Notes: generated from the letters alone by a model not told the origin. Positions 8,420-18,859 are shown, counted from the stretch's first letter. The stretch: DNA of 64,000 nt from an uncultured bacterium (GCA_938003875.1 CALKWO010000215.1:1-64000); one strand, 5' to 3'. Made by a program: numbers and translations.

Positions 8420-10141
8420 CTATTTCCCTTTGACGGGTTTATTGGTCTGGCCTTTCTGTATTCTGCTCCATTCGTCTTTCAATGTGACGATTCTATTGAA
8501 CACCAGCTTTTCTGGCGTAGAGTCAGGATCAACAGAAAAATATGCCAGTCTTTCGAACTGGTATCTGTCGGAAACTTTAGCTTCTTTCAAGCTAGGCTCG
8601 ACGAAGCATTCAATCACTTCCAGAGATTTGGGATTGAAATTGCTCAGGAAGTTCTCGCCATTTTCCTCTGGATCAGCTTTGGTAAAAAGATGGTCATACA
8701 ATCTTGCTTCGGCTTTAATGGCATAGGCTGAAGATAGCCAGTGCAGCGTTGTTTTCACCTTACGTCCATCAGGAGCATTACCACCCTTTGTTTCTGGATC
8801 GTATGTACAATGGAGCTCTACGATTTCTCCAGTTTTTTCATCCTTGATGACATCATTGCATTTGATAAAATATCCATAGCGCAGACGGACTTCTCTGCCA
8901 GGAGCAAGGCGATAGAATTCCTTAGGGGGATTTTCCATAAAATCATCTTTTTCTATATACAAAACCCTGGAGAAGGGGACTTTTCTCGTTCCCATAGAAG
9001 GATTGTCAGACTGGTAAAGTGCATCCAGATATTCTACCTGGCCTTCAGGATAGTTGTCGATCACAACGCGTAAGGGGCGCAAAACACCCATGACTCTAGG
9101 TGCAATTTTATTGAGATCTTCTCTCACACAGTATTCCAAAAGTGCAATATCAATTGTGCTCTCGGTTTTACCAACCCCAATTTTTTCACAGAAATTGCGA
9201 ATGGAAGCAGGTGTATAGCCTCTTCTTCTCATGCCTGCGATGGTTGGCATTCTGGGATCATTCCAACCAGCAACATGATGCTCTTTTACAAGATGCAAGA
9301 GTTTGCGTTTGCTCATAACCGTATAGTTGAGGTTGAGTCTGGCAAACTCAATCTGCTGCGGATGGTTGGGTAAACCCAGCTCATCTATGAACCAGTCATA
9401 AAGAGGTCTGTGGTTTTCAAATTCCAGTGTGCATATAGAATGGGTGATCCCCTCTACAGAATCCGAAACACAATGAGCATAATCATACATGGGATAGATA
9501 CACCAGGTATCCCCTGTTTTATGGTGCGTGGCTCTAAGGATTCTATACATAACAGGATCGCGCATATTGATATTAGGAGAAGCCATATCTATTTTGGCTC
9601 TCAAAACATACTTTCCGTCTTCGAATTTTCCGTTTTTCATGCCTTCAAATAGCTCTAAGTTCTCTTCAATAGAGCGATTCCTGTAAGGGCTTTCCTTTCC
9701 AGGCTCAGTCAGAGTTCCTCTGTACTCTTTGATCTGATCAGGAGTCAGTTCACAAATGTATGCCTTGCCCTTTTTGATCAATTCTATAGCGCATTCATAG
9801 AGTTTCTGGAAATAATCGGAAGCATAATAAAGACGGTCTTCCCAATCAAATCCTACCCATTTTACATCTTCCTGGATGGATTCGACATATTCGATGTCTT
9901 CTTTGCAAGGATTCGTATCGTCAAAGCGTAGATTGCAGACTCCCTTGAATTCCTGGGCTATTCCAAAATTCAGGCAAATGGACTTTGCATGACCAATATG
10001 CAGATAACCATTAGGTTCTGGTGGGAATCGGGTCATCAGCCTTCCACCATGCTTGCCTGTCTTAAAATCGTCAACGACGATGCTCCGAATGAAATCCAAC
10101 GATTTAGATTCTTCTGTTTTTTCTACTTTTTCTTCGGCCAT
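8420..10141 (-). CDS. glnS: Glutaminyl-tRNA synthetase
   Basis: Class I aminoacyl-tRNA synthetase charging tRNA-Gln with glutamine in the cytoplasm. The 573-aa protein is collinear with E. coli GlnRS: HIGH at 48-51 inside PPEPNGYLHIGHAKS, FDDTNP at 73-78, the KMSKS-equivalent VMSKRK at 275-280, then the two anticodon-binding beta-barrel domains, with the tail ending in GQTNKPVKGK. A direct GlnRS means Gln-tRNA need not be made by the GatCAB route. The gene follows the FtsX-type permease by 140 bases on the same strand. No odd residues were noticed. Confidence 0.97.
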   Translation of the reverse strand: MAEEKVEKTEESKSLDFIRSIVVDDFKTGKHGGRLMTRFPPEPNGYLHIGHAKSICLNFGIAQEFKGVCNLRFDDTNPCKEDIEYVESIQEDVKWVGFDWEDRLYYASDYFQKLYECAIELIKKGKAYICELTPDQIKEYRGTLTEPGKESPYRNRSIEENLELFEGMKNGKFEDGKYVLRAKIDMASPNINMRDPVMYRILRATHHKTGDTWCIYPMYDYAHCVSDSVEGITHSICTLEFENHRPLYDWFIDELGLPNHPQQIEFARLNLNYTVMSKRKLLHLVKEHHVAGWNDPRMPTIAGMRRRGYTPASIRNFCEKIGVGKTESTIDIALLEYCVREDLNKIAPRVMGVLRPLRVVIDNYPEGQVEYLDALYQSDNPSMGTRKVPFSRVLYIEKDDFMENPPKEFYRLAPGREVRLRYGYFIKCNDVIKDEKTGEIVELHCTYDPETKGGNAPDGRKVKTTLHWLSSAYAIKAEARLYDHLFTKADPEENGENFLSNFNPKSLEVIECFVEPSLKEAKVSDRYQFERLAYFSVDPDSTPEKLVFNRIVTLKDEWSRIQKGQTNKPVKGK

Positions 10142-10281
10142 AGATTTTTTACCTCATCAATAAATAGTTTGATTTATATATTTTTTCTGCAATACAGATG
10201 AAAAATTCCTGACAAACGATAGGCAGTTTGCAATCTCAAAGCAGCATTGTAGCCAAAATACCAGCGATTGTCAAGAAAGCA

Positions 10282-13200
10282 TTAAAACAATTGCCTGTCC
10301 ATATTGCATGGTTTCCTAAATCCGCCTAACGCAGATCGTGTGGAGTAGAAAACCCACGCAAGGGCGTTTAAAAAAATGCCCAGGAATAAAGCAGAAATCC
10401 AGATCCAGGGAATCTGGTGATAGGAAAATCTCATGGCTGGCAAGAGGGATATAAAGGAACAGACAAAGGCACAGGCCATTGCCAAAAGGACAAGAAAAAG
10501 ATACTCGGCCATAAGAAAAGCCAGGATTTCTTGATTCCTGAAACCCAGAGACTGAAGAATCGCAATCTCCCTGGTTCTTTCCAGGATATTTCTTTTTATG
10601 AGAACCGCAAGCCCGCAAGTCCCCAGCACAATCCCCAGGCCTCCTAGTGCCAGAAAAATGTTTAGATAGGTATTGGGAACTTTTTGGAATTCATAGAGAC
10701 GATCCTGGGTTTCGACAATTTCTATGCCATAGTCTTCCATCGCACGCGCAATATCTTTAGATAGAGACTGGGGATGCTTTGTGTAGACGAGAAATTTTTT
10801 TATACCAGCATCGGAAGGGAAATGTTGAAGAAAAAAATGCTCTGCAATCAATATCTGGCCTTGAAAAATAGAATCTGACAGGGCTGCAACCAATTGGATA
10901 TAGAATGTTTTTCCTGTTTCATCTTGATACTGGAGCCTGTCTCCTATCTTTTTGCCAAGTCCCCAGACAATGGTGTTGTAGTCTGCAAAAGCAGGAATAA
11001 CATCAGGAGAGATTTCTTTTTCCAGGAACAGCCACGGATTTTCCAGTCTCTTGTTTTCCCATGCCACAAAAGAAAAAGGTTTATATTCTGCAAAAGCCCT
11101 GGTCGGAATACCGCAAAGCGAAGGTTGGCTGACTCTGTTAAGATTCAGACAGCTTGCATCGTCTCCCTTTCTGGAGCGTATTGCAAGGATATCCCAATCT
11201 TTTTCTTGTATTTCCGATAGTCCTAGCTCATAGCGGCCTTCCTGTGTTCCAGGATTATGAAAAAAAGGAAGTGATGTCTCGCACCAGAGGGCGAATCCTC
11301 CTGTTCCAGAAGTTCTTTCTGAGGCCGACAGGGTAAGGTCAATGCGATTGGAGGCAACCGATACAACCAGAAAGAGGCTACAGGAAAGAAGGGCTATGGT
11401 TATCAGGCTGCGGCCTTTTCTTCTCAGGCAGTTCCTCACGATATAGACAAAAGGTGTGAATCGAAATTTTTTGCTCAGTTTTTTTCCATAGACAAAAAGC
11501 AGATAGCACAAAAGAATACTGGCGCAAAGCATCAGAAAACCCGCCCCAAAAAAAGCACCTGCGAATTCCTGCCCTTTTCCCTGAGATGCCCAGAAAAGGA
11601 TTCCACAGACACCTGTGATGCAAAGAAACAGGCAGAATGCGCAGATCTTTCTGGTTTGGGAAGATTCCTCTGGAAGATACGCCAGGGATTCTCTATCCCA
11701 TTCCTGCTTTGGCGAAAGAGAAAAACGGCAGGATGTCCAGACAATGGTAGCAAGAGCCATGGACAAAGAACCCAAAAAACCTGCTACAAGGCTGGAAATC
11801 TCTATATGGAACAATAGGGAAGAAGTTCTTACTGCATTATTCCAGAAGTTTACTAGCGCGTACAATATGACTTTTGTGTATAGAATGCCTGCACCTGTGC
11901 CTAGAATCGTACTAGCCAGTACAATGATACCTCCCTCATAGAGATAGAATCTGCGAATTTCAGATGGAAAAAAGCCCAATGCCATCAGACTGGCATTTTC
12001 CTGAGAGCGATTTTCCATATTCCAATAGAACAAAAGTCCTAGAAGGAGCAAGGCTGCAACCACCAGAAAAAAGCTCAGTCCTAAAAAAAGCTGTGCAAAG
12101 TCTACACCTTGCATGCTTGCTTCCAGCGATTGTTTTCTTATATCTGAAAAACCAAGACCAAAGTCTTTTGCAGAAAGACTTTTTTGTAATGTATCCAGGA
12201 TTTCTTTAGGGGATTTATAAGGATAGCGGATCGCAGTAAAGCTTCCATAGCGGCTGTTCCACAGAGTCTGAGCTTTCTGTAGAGAAATAAAGCCTTTTGG
12301 GGTACCTTTGTAGTCTTTCCAGTAGTCTTCGTCTTTCTTACGGATTTTGCTAAAGTCAATAGAAATCCCTGCATTCCAATCCCTACAATTTTCGCTTGTG
12401 GCAAGGCCAGGAAAATCGGGCATCAGGTAAGGAGCGATTGTCTCCCTGCCCATAGGGAGGATTTTTTTCACAACAAAAGAACTCCTGGATTCTTCCATCT
12501 TTCTTAGGTCGCCTGGGATGAAATAAGCAATCTCGACTCGATCCCCAGGTACAACAGAGAGATCTTGCGCAAGCCATTCGTTGACAAGAATTTCCCCATC
12601 TTTTATATCATTGGGGACAAAAGGGAATCCTGCTCCACACAAAAAAGAATAGGGAGTGCTTTTTTCTCCTTTTTGGATGCTATTCACAAAATAGGCAAGA
12701 ATTCCTTGCGCCTGCGGATCGCACATCAGTGCAGCTTTTGCCAAGGCATCATCCAAAAAGACTCTGGGGGATTTCAAATATAAAGCAGATTTTTCTGGAT
12801 CAGCCTCTAATCGAACGCCAATGTCTTCCAGTTGGAAACAATTTTCCAGGATATTGTTGGTTTTATCCAGAGACATCCCCTGAGAATCATATACCAAAAA
12901 CACATTGGCATAGTCTGTAACCGACAATTGTTTGCAAACCCATTCATAGGAAACAAAAACATTGTAAGGAGCAATTTGATGGATGCTCAAATCGAAATTT
13001 CCCCAATCCCTGGCGATTTTTTTTATATGGAGTCTCAAAGGGAAGCTATCCTGGCCTCGTGCAGAAAAGGAAGATTCTTTAGGAAAAAAAGAAGCTTTGT
13101 CAACACGCAAAAGGAAAGAATCCCCTTCCTTGAGGCCAAGAGTACGAGCAAGCCGAAAATTTACAATCGCCTCGTCTTCCCTTAGATACGGGGAATCTCC

Positions 13201-13581
13201 CTCATTCTGTTTCCAAAAGAGAGAATCAACACACCATAGCTGCACTCCTGAAATCGTGGCATCTTTGCTTTTGGCAAATGAGCCTAATTTTAGTGCATAA
13301 GAAACCTCCATCTTCCCTCGTGAACTCATTTCCCTGGCAAGCCGTATCTGAACCAGGCGACCTGAGGAAAAAGAGTATTCCACTTTGCCAAGCCGTTGAA
13401 AAGAAATCTGTCCCAGGCTATAGCGAAGAGAGTCTCCCACCCCCAAAGCCCCTACAATAATAGCCGTAGAGATCAACGTTCCTAACATCAACCATATATG
13501 AGAAGAACGATAGTAAACAAGATTTCTCCACAAAAAAATATACCATTGCATTTTTTTACTATTCCTGGGTAAGCTTTCCAT
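10282..13581 (-). CDS. Large FtsX-type ABC transporter permease
   Basis: A 1099-aa membrane protein of the MacB/FtsX (LolC-like) permease class. One helix lies near the N-terminus (IWLMLGTLISTAIIVGALGV), followed by a large extracytoplasmic domain. A first FtsX helix block follows (AQLFLGLSFFLVVAALLLLG onward), then a second extracytoplasmic domain, and a closing block of three helices (LGGLGIVLGTCGLAVLI ... WISALFLGIFLNALAW). This doubled arrangement is typical of long FtsX permeases that move lipoproteins or lipids, or that transmit force. No ABC ATPase is adjacent, so the partner is elsewhere. The ATG starts directly after the stop of the upstream lipoprotein gene, implying translational coupling; an internal ATG at 13548 preceded by CCAGGA is an alternative start. 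Confidence 0.85.
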   Translation of the reverse strand: MESLPRNSKKMQWYIFLWRNLVYYRSSHIWLMLGTLISTAIIVGALGVGDSLRYSLGQISFQRLGKVEYSFSSGRLVQIRLAREMSSRGKMEVSYALKLGSFAKSKDATISGVQLWCVDSLFWKQNEGDSPYLREDEAIVNFRLARTLGLKEGDSFLLRVDKASFFPKESSFSARGQDSFPLRLHIKKIARDWGNFDLSIHQIAPYNVFVSYEWVCKQLSVTDYANVFLVYDSQGMSLDKTNNILENCFQLEDIGVRLEADPEKSALYLKSPRVFLDDALAKAALMCDPQAQGILAYFVNSIQKGEKSTPYSFLCGAGFPFVPNDIKDGEILVNEWLAQDLSVVPGDRVEIAYFIPGDLRKMEESRSSFVVKKILPMGRETIAPYLMPDFPGLATSENCRDWNAGISIDFSKIRKKDEDYWKDYKGTPKGFISLQKAQTLWNSRYGSFTAIRYPYKSPKEILDTLQKSLSAKDFGLGFSDIRKQSLEASMQGVDFAQLFLGLSFFLVVAALLLLGLLFYWNMENRSQENASLMALGFFPSEIRRFYLYEGGIIVLASTILGTGAGILYTKVILYALVNFWNNAVRTSSLLFHIEISSLVAGFLGSLSMALATIVWTSCRFSLSPKQEWDRESLAYLPEESSQTRKICAFCLFLCITGVCGILFWASQGKGQEFAGAFFGAGFLMLCASILLCYLLFVYGKKLSKKFRFTPFVYIVRNCLRRKGRSLITIALLSCSLFLVVSVASNRIDLTLSASERTSGTGGFALWCETSLPFFHNPGTQEGRYELGLSEIQEKDWDILAIRSRKGDDASCLNLNRVSQPSLCGIPTRAFAEYKPFSFVAWENKRLENPWLFLEKEISPDVIPAFADYNTIVWGLGKKIGDRLQYQDETGKTFYIQLVAALSDSIFQGQILIAEHFFLQHFPSDAGIKKFLVYTKHPQSLSKDIARAMEDYGIEIVETQDRLYEFQKVPNTYLNIFLALGGLGIVLGTCGLAVLIKRNILERTREIAILQSLGFRNQEILAFLMAEYLFLVLLAMACAFVCSFISLLPAMRFSYHQIPWIWISALFLGIFLNALAWVFYSTRSALGGFRKPCNMDRQLF

Positions 13582-16104
13582 CTAATCCAGCCTTTCTTTT
13601 TGAGCATTTTCGAGCCGTTTAGCGATTTCTTGCCTTTGCTGTTTTGTCATGTTTGGGGTATAAAGAAGAGACTTCCCTATATTTTTTTCTATCAATTCTA
13701 CTATAGCAGTATAGAAGTACAGTGGCTTTTCTTCTTGTATAAAACAATCCAGAAGGACTGGAAGAATTTTCCTGGAGGGAATTTTTTTGCTGAATTCTTT
13801 GATTTTTTCTCGAACGCCAGGACGCTGGTCTTTCAGTTGTTCTATCATAGCTTGCCAGTGGGAAGGAGAAGCTGATTTGGATAGGGTTTCCAGAACAGCG
13901 AGCTTTATCTCTAAGTCTTGATACTTCAATACAGGCTCTAAAATCGCCAGAGGATATTCCGTTATCATTCCTAAGGCCTGGATAGCCAGAAGGATTATGC
14001 GAATGTCCTGATCCTGGAAAAATCCTTCGATCATCTTTGTTTGTATCTGCTTGGGAAAAGAAAGAAGATTTTTGAGGGCCTGTATCCTTACCGATATATC
14101 ATTGGGCCTCTGGGCTACTTTGATCAAAACAGGAATTTGCTCACTATCCGCTTCTATAATCAATTTTTGGAGCATTTTCAACTGCTCTTCTTTCGAGGAA
14201 TGAAGCTTTTTTAGAAGGTCAGGGAATCTTTTTTGCAAGGAAACAGGCACATCCAAACTTATATCCTGGATAGTCTTCAAAATTTGCTTTGCCTCGTCAG
14301 GAGAAAAAATTTCTCTTTTTTCTTTGATCCTGGCTTCCAGGGCGTAAAAAGGAATCCCTGTATCCAAAAGGGCCAGGAGAATTTTTTCGGACATTTCTGG
14401 ATTTTGCCAGAGTATTTCTAGCAAGAATTCTGCTGCCTCGATGGTTTCTATAGATCGGATTGAATCTATTATATAAGGCAAGAGGTCTTTGCCTTCTGAT
14501 TTCAGACTTTGTGCAAAGGGCAGAGCGATTTTTCCCATGAAAGAGATTTCCTGCACAAGAGCTTTTTTCTCTGCCAGAGATTTTTGAGAAAAATTTGCAA
14601 ACATGCTTTCCAGCTTTTGAGCAATAGGCGCATCCAGAGGATTTTTTTCTATCCAGTCCAGAGACTCGATGGTTTCCTGGCTTTTCTTCTTCTCTGACTC
14701 AGATATATTGTCTAAGAGTAAAATGGCCTGATTATAGTTTCTTGCTCTCCGTAGCCATCCGAATTTCATGCTGATTTCCGATGCACACAATAGGGCTTCT
14801 TTTTTTCTTGCATGAGCAGGAAACCTTTGGAGGAAGGTTTCATATACCTCTATAGCACGGCGAGGCTGATTTTCTTCCTGTAAGGCTTGTGCTAAATAGA
14901 AAAAAGCACCCTGGATCAAATCATGGTCAGGAAAATCCCGAATAAAATCATCCAGCCTGGCAATAGCCAGAGGCATATTTTTTTGGTAGTACTGGCAAAG
15001 GGCAGTGCGATAGTGAACCTGTGCGATATGAGTGCATTGACAAGAAAACTGCTGAAGGATTTTTTCAAAATATTCCAGTGCTGTAGAATAATGCTCTATG
15101 CGATAGTAGCACATCCCAAGCCAGAATAGGAGATTTCCTGTCATGAAGCTATCGGGATATTGCAGATGTAATTTTTTCCATTGAGGGATAGCCTCTGTAT
15201 AGTTTTTTTGCAAATACAGCCTTAGCGTTTTTCTGTATTCAATCCAGGCAGAGCGATATTTCTGAGCAAGATGAGCAAGCGAAAAATGGAGGCTTTTTTC
15301 ATACCAGGTATAAGAAGGAATCCGAAAAACTTCTTGTATTTCGCTTTCCCAGTCGTGTCCTTCTTCCAGGATACGATTGAGAAAAATTTTGAGTTTTTCC
15401 GAGCCTTCAGGATAATAATTTTGCAAGAAGTGAAAAGCAAGGAATCCTTCCCAGTCTGGAAAAGGGCACTCTTTATGAACTACGCTTTTGAGTATTTCAG
15501 GCAAAGTGCGGCCATCTTCGAGAATTTTTTGAGCAAAAGTGTCCAGCAAGGGTTTTTCATCCTGGGCAAGGAAATAAATCAGTCCTGATGAAAACCAGGA
15601 AGGCAATTTGCCTGCTATACCCTTTTGCTCCAAAATAACTTCCAGCAAGCGAAATCGTAAAGTCTGCGATAGATCTTCTCTGCAAGTGATGAATGGCTCT
15701 ACGCTAAGGTGAATCAGCCAGGTTTTGGCATCTTTCTCAAAAGAAGTAAAAACTTTAGAGACAAAAGGATCTTGGAGAGAATAGTCCTGAAACACAATGG
15801 CTATGCTTTCGTTGTCCGTTATAAACATACCCGTTTTCTGAGAGAATAAAGAAAATGTTTTTTCCTTTTCTTTGGAAACCATTTCCTGGAGAGACAGAAA
15901 GCGTCTATCGTCTTTGTATTTTCCCTGGTATTCTCTTTTTGCCTTAGAAATATTTTCTTTGGGGGGAATATCTTTAGCCACGATTTCCGTTTTCTTTTCC
16001 GAAAGATTCTTTGCCTTGATTTCTTTTTTACGATGTGGAGAAACACACCCAGAATTCCACAGGCTTCCAAAAACAAGCAAAAAGATAATGATTTTTCTCA
16101 TCAT
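13582..16104 (-). CDS. Lipoprotein with degenerate peptidase MA-like domain, TPRs and HEAT-like repeats
   Basis: 840 aa. The N-terminus (MMRKIIIFLLVFGSLWNSGC) fits a lipoprotein signal with C20 as the lipidated residue, though Asn at -3 is atypical. Residues about 100-280 resemble the peptidase MA-like gluzincin fold: LPSWFSSGLIYFLA at 167-180 corresponds to the usual P-x-W-x-x-E-G segment, but the HExxH position reads LRFRLLEVIL (149-158), so it looks catalytically dead. TPR units fill about 295-440 (LFWLGMCYYRIEHYSTALEYFEK is the clearest) and helical HEAT-like repeats run from about 540 to the end. It probably acts as an envelope scaffold. It is coupled to the FtsX permease (adjacent stop and start) and lies 11 bases after the Npt-type transporter, suggesting one envelope assembly. 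Confidence 0.7.
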   Translation of the reverse strand: MMRKIIIFLLVFGSLWNSGCVSPHRKKEIKAKNLSEKKTEIVAKDIPPKENISKAKREYQGKYKDDRRFLSLQEMVSKEKEKTFSLFSQKTGMFITDNESIAIVFQDYSLQDPFVSKVFTSFEKDAKTWLIHLSVEPFITCREDLSQTLRFRLLEVILEQKGIAGKLPSWFSSGLIYFLAQDEKPLLDTFAQKILEDGRTLPEILKSVVHKECPFPDWEGFLAFHFLQNYYPEGSEKLKIFLNRILEEGHDWESEIQEVFRIPSYTWYEKSLHFSLAHLAQKYRSAWIEYRKTLRLYLQKNYTEAIPQWKKLHLQYPDSFMTGNLLFWLGMCYYRIEHYSTALEYFEKILQQFSCQCTHIAQVHYRTALCQYYQKNMPLAIARLDDFIRDFPDHDLIQGAFFYLAQALQEENQPRRAIEVYETFLQRFPAHARKKEALLCASEISMKFGWLRRARNYNQAILLLDNISESEKKKSQETIESLDWIEKNPLDAPIAQKLESMFANFSQKSLAEKKALVQEISFMGKIALPFAQSLKSEGKDLLPYIIDSIRSIETIEAAEFLLEILWQNPEMSEKILLALLDTGIPFYALEARIKEKREIFSPDEAKQILKTIQDISLDVPVSLQKRFPDLLKKLHSSKEEQLKMLQKLIIEADSEQIPVLIKVAQRPNDISVRIQALKNLLSFPKQIQTKMIEGFFQDQDIRIILLAIQALGMITEYPLAILEPVLKYQDLEIKLAVLETLSKSASPSHWQAMIEQLKDQRPGVREKIKEFSKKIPSRKILPVLLDCFIQEEKPLYFYTAIVELIEKNIGKSLLYTPNMTKQQRQEIAKRLENAQKERLD

Positions 16105-16115
16105 AAATCCTCATC

Positions 16116-17813
16116 CTATTTTGATGCATTGAATTGGGAAAGGCGTTTGTACTCTTTATCAGAATAGACTGTTGCTGGTATCCAGACAATTCCTGCCAGA
16201 AAAATGAAAAATCCCAGGCCTGCTATGAAATCTGAGCCTATCAGAGCAAGTACAAGTAGATAAAGCGTACTGACACCTCCGCCCAAAGCATCTCCCAAAC
16301 GGTATCCAAAGGTATCTATGATAGCTTTGATTCTGTACTTTGTTTCCTTGTCTGTAGGGACATAGAAAGCTTCTTTGCCTACAAGGTAGAGGGTATAGTG
16401 AAGCACGGACAGGGCTATCGCAAAATAGGCTGCTGTATGGACTTTGACCCCATATAAAAAAGCAATGGTCGCTGCTATGGTTGCCAGAGGATAGAAAAGC
16501 ACTGTCCAACCAGGGCCAAGCCATCGCAGAAGTCGTGGTGCAACGACAAAAAGCATGACAATATTGAGTAGTGCCATTATTTTATCATTCCCAGCCAGGA
16601 AAGCACTCCGTTCATTAGCATCTTTCTCTGATAGTGTATTCTTTTTCTCTATTTCCTGTGACCACACAACATCTAGGACAATACGATTTTTTCTTTCCTT
16701 TTCCTTTATTTTTTCTAATCTTTTTCTGATTTCAGGATGGATGCTGATATTTTTTACATTGGGGTCTTTTGCATTTTCAATATCCATAAAAGATAGTGTG
16801 TTCAATAGTCCATTGATTTCCTGAATCAAAAGCTCCTGGAATTCTTTGTCCAAGGGCATAGTCGCTTTGTATGCTGCCATGCGCAAGGCAACGCCAGAAG
16901 AAAGGTTTTCTTTAAGAAGTGCCATCTGGACAGTTTCAGGATTTTGTATTTTTTTTATGACTTCTTGAAAATTTTTGAAATCATTTGCTGTATACTCATA
17001 AGGAGATTTGATTTCGTATTCTACAAGTCTTTTATATTGAAGATCGCAAAGGGTAAAAGCAAAGGTTCCTATTACAACAATAGCAGCAATACTAAGAGCA
17101 TAAGGGTTTTTCATGAGATTTCGCAGATCATCTAAGGACTGCATTCTTTGGGAAGAAGGAATCGAAGTGGGCTTGGTATCTTTTTCATGGAGTGATAAGA
17201 TCTCCAATAGTATCCATACGCCCAAAAGCATAGCGGAGCTCAGCAAAATCAAATTGTAATTTCCAATTTTCCATTTTTTCAACAAAACTTGAGTCAACTG
17301 TGATCCAAAATAAACACCTGCTTGCGCACCAAGCATAATCAAAGGATAAAGACGGCGAGATTGCTCTGCATTATGGATGTCATGGTTCAAAGACCAAAAA
17401 AGAGATGTAAGGAAAAGAATATAGATACAAACCCATATATACCATAAAACTGTAGTTTCTTTAGGGAGATATTCTAAGCGATACATACCCCAAAAGGCAA
17501 AAAAACTTAGGATAGTGCTTAGATATACAAGGCGGATGAGCTTGGAACGCGAATAAATTCCAACAAAAGAATTGTAAATAAATGTGGTTAATAATGTAAA
17601 GGCTGCAATAATAAGATAAAAAATGGGCATCATTTCCCATCCCCATTCTTTCAAAAAAAGGCTACTTCTTGTAGGGCGGATCATATAGTAAGATGCCATT
17701 AGAAGAAAATAGGCAAAAAAAGCAATGCAAGCATGTTTTTGTTCTTCTTTATATATAGTAGTAATAGGGTGCAAGAGAAAAGTCAGCCAATTCTTATTCT
17801 TTTGGTTATCCAT
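16116..17813 (-). CDS. Npt1/Npt2 (ATP:ADP antiporter Tlc-like) family transporter
   Basis: A 565-aa inner-membrane protein with about 12 helices. ASYYMIRPTRSSLFLKEWG near residue 40 and the late segment Y-R-I-K-A-I-I-D-T-F-G-Y-R-L-G-D-A match the nucleotide-transporter branch of the major facilitator superfamily, best known from obligate intracellular bacteria but also found in free-living ones. About 120 soluble residues are inserted between two mid-protein helices (after YEYTANDFKNF), unusual for a plain carrier. Start 17813 has CTAAAGGAAAATTT upstream. It lies 10 bases after the binding-lipoprotein gene and 11 before the TPR lipoprotein gene, so it is probably co-transcribed with them. Substrate is unknown; nucleotide exchange should not be assumed. 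Confidence 0.75.
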   Translation of the reverse strand: MDNQKNKNWLTFLLHPITTIYKEEQKHACIAFFAYFLLMASYYMIRPTRSSLFLKEWGWEMMPIFYLIIAAFTLLTTFIYNSFVGIYSRSKLIRLVYLSTILSFFAFWGMYRLEYLPKETTVLWYIWVCIYILFLTSLFWSLNHDIHNAEQSRRLYPLIMLGAQAGVYFGSQLTQVLLKKWKIGNYNLILLSSAMLLGVWILLEILSLHEKDTKPTSIPSSQRMQSLDDLRNLMKNPYALSIAAIVVIGTFAFTLCDLQYKRLVEYEIKSPYEYTANDFKNFQEVIKKIQNPETVQMALLKENLSSGVALRMAAYKATMPLDKEFQELLIQEINGLLNTLSFMDIENAKDPNVKNISIHPEIRKRLEKIKEKERKNRIVLDVVWSQEIEKKNTLSEKDANERSAFLAGNDKIMALLNIVMLFVVAPRLLRWLGPGWTVLFYPLATIAATIAFLYGVKVHTAAYFAIALSVLHYTLYLVGKEAFYVPTDKETKYRIKAIIDTFGYRLGDALGGGVSTLYLLVLALIGSDFIAGLGFFIFLAGIVWIPATVYSDKEYKRLSQFNASK

Positions 17814-17823
17814 AAATTTTCCT

Positions 17824-18849
17824 TTAGGGTTTTTTTAGATCAAGTGCATTCAATTTTTCTGCAAGTTGGTTTGCCGCGGCAATCATATATTGTGAAATTG
17901 AGCTTAGATATTTAGGTTCAATATATACAAGATGTCCCATTTTGACAGCCTTCAGCTCTTTGAGCAAGGGATTTTTTTGCAATTTTTCTTGCACTGCATA
18001 GGAGCAAAATACTATGGCTTGGGGGTTTTGCTTTAGTATCCATTCAGCCTCTACTGTTTTGAAACCCTGGATACCAGCTTCTGCTCCGACATTGATAAGG
18101 CCAAGAATATCACAGATCGCCTGGAATGTGCTGTCTTTTCCAGATACAGTATTGAAAGAAGAATAGTCCAGTACTCTTATGTTTTTCAAGATAGGAAATT
18201 TTTGAGGGAATTGGGCAGTATATTTTTCTATTGTTTTTATAAGCTCTCTTGCATTTCCTTCTTCCCCCAGGCATTCACCTAAAAATAGAATTTGTTTTTT
18301 CAACTCTGCCATATTCCCAACGTAACCTGTGTCTAAAGTCATGATTCCTGCATGAGAAAGTGCTTGCTGAAAAGCGTAATCCGAATAGCTTGCCACAAAA
18401 ACAATATCGGGTTTCCAGGTAATGACCTTTTCTGTTTGGGACGCTGAAAAAATAGGCCCTTGCCTCTGGAATTCCTCGCTTAATATGCTATTTTCTGCGT
18501 GTGTGCAGGATTCATGAAATCCTGAAAGCCTTTCTCTGGGGACAATGGCCCAAAGAATCTCGCTTACACCTACAGAATGAGCCACAATTCGTTTTGGCTG
18601 AGATGCTAAAAAAAACTTACGTTTTTGTAGAATACTTTCCCCAGTATTCCATTTCCTTGTAATATGATCCAGCTCTATTTCCCGTGGCCATGCGCCACTC
18701 TCACCCTGTCCTCTGGAACAAGAAAGTTCGTTCTCTAATGCTTGATGAAAAATATTCTGCTTTTTATTTTTTTGTATGGGGTGGCTTTGGGAAGAATCGC
18801 ATCCAGAGAGAAAAATAATATAAAATATTAAGAAAAATATTCTAATCAA
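17824..18849 (-). CDS. ABC-type periplasmic binding lipoprotein (BtuF/FepB-like)
   Basis: Solute-binding protein of the helical-backbone metal-chelate/vitamin B12 class. I chose the TTG at 18849 because it gives a short signal with a good lipobox, IFLSGC (C17), and a 341-aa protein. The first in-frame ATG (18963) would translate a family D palindrome into the N-terminus. The body shows RIVAHSVGVSEILWAI, then KPDIVFVASYSD near the middle and TVEAEWILKQNPQAIVF later, all typical of PF01497 proteins. Ligand could be a cobalamin or an iron chelate. No cognate permease/ATPase or TonB receptor is next door; the genes downstream are the Npt-type transporter and the lipoprotein/FtsX pair. Confidence 0.75.
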   Translation of the reverse strand: MIRIFFLIFYIIFLSGCDSSQSHPIQKNKKQNIFHQALENELSCSRGQGESGAWPREIELDHITRKWNTGESILQKRKFFLASQPKRIVAHSVGVSEILWAIVPRERLSGFHESCTHAENSILSEEFQRQGPIFSASQTEKVITWKPDIVFVASYSDYAFQQALSHAGIMTLDTGYVGNMAELKKQILFLGECLGEEGNARELIKTIEKYTAQFPQKFPILKNIRVLDYSSFNTVSGKDSTFQAICDILGLINVGAEAGIQGFKTVEAEWILKQNPQAIVFCSYAVQEKLQKNPLLKELKAVKMGHLVYIEPKYLSSISQYMIAAANQLAEKLNALDLKKP

Positions 18850-18859
18850 AGTATTGTCA

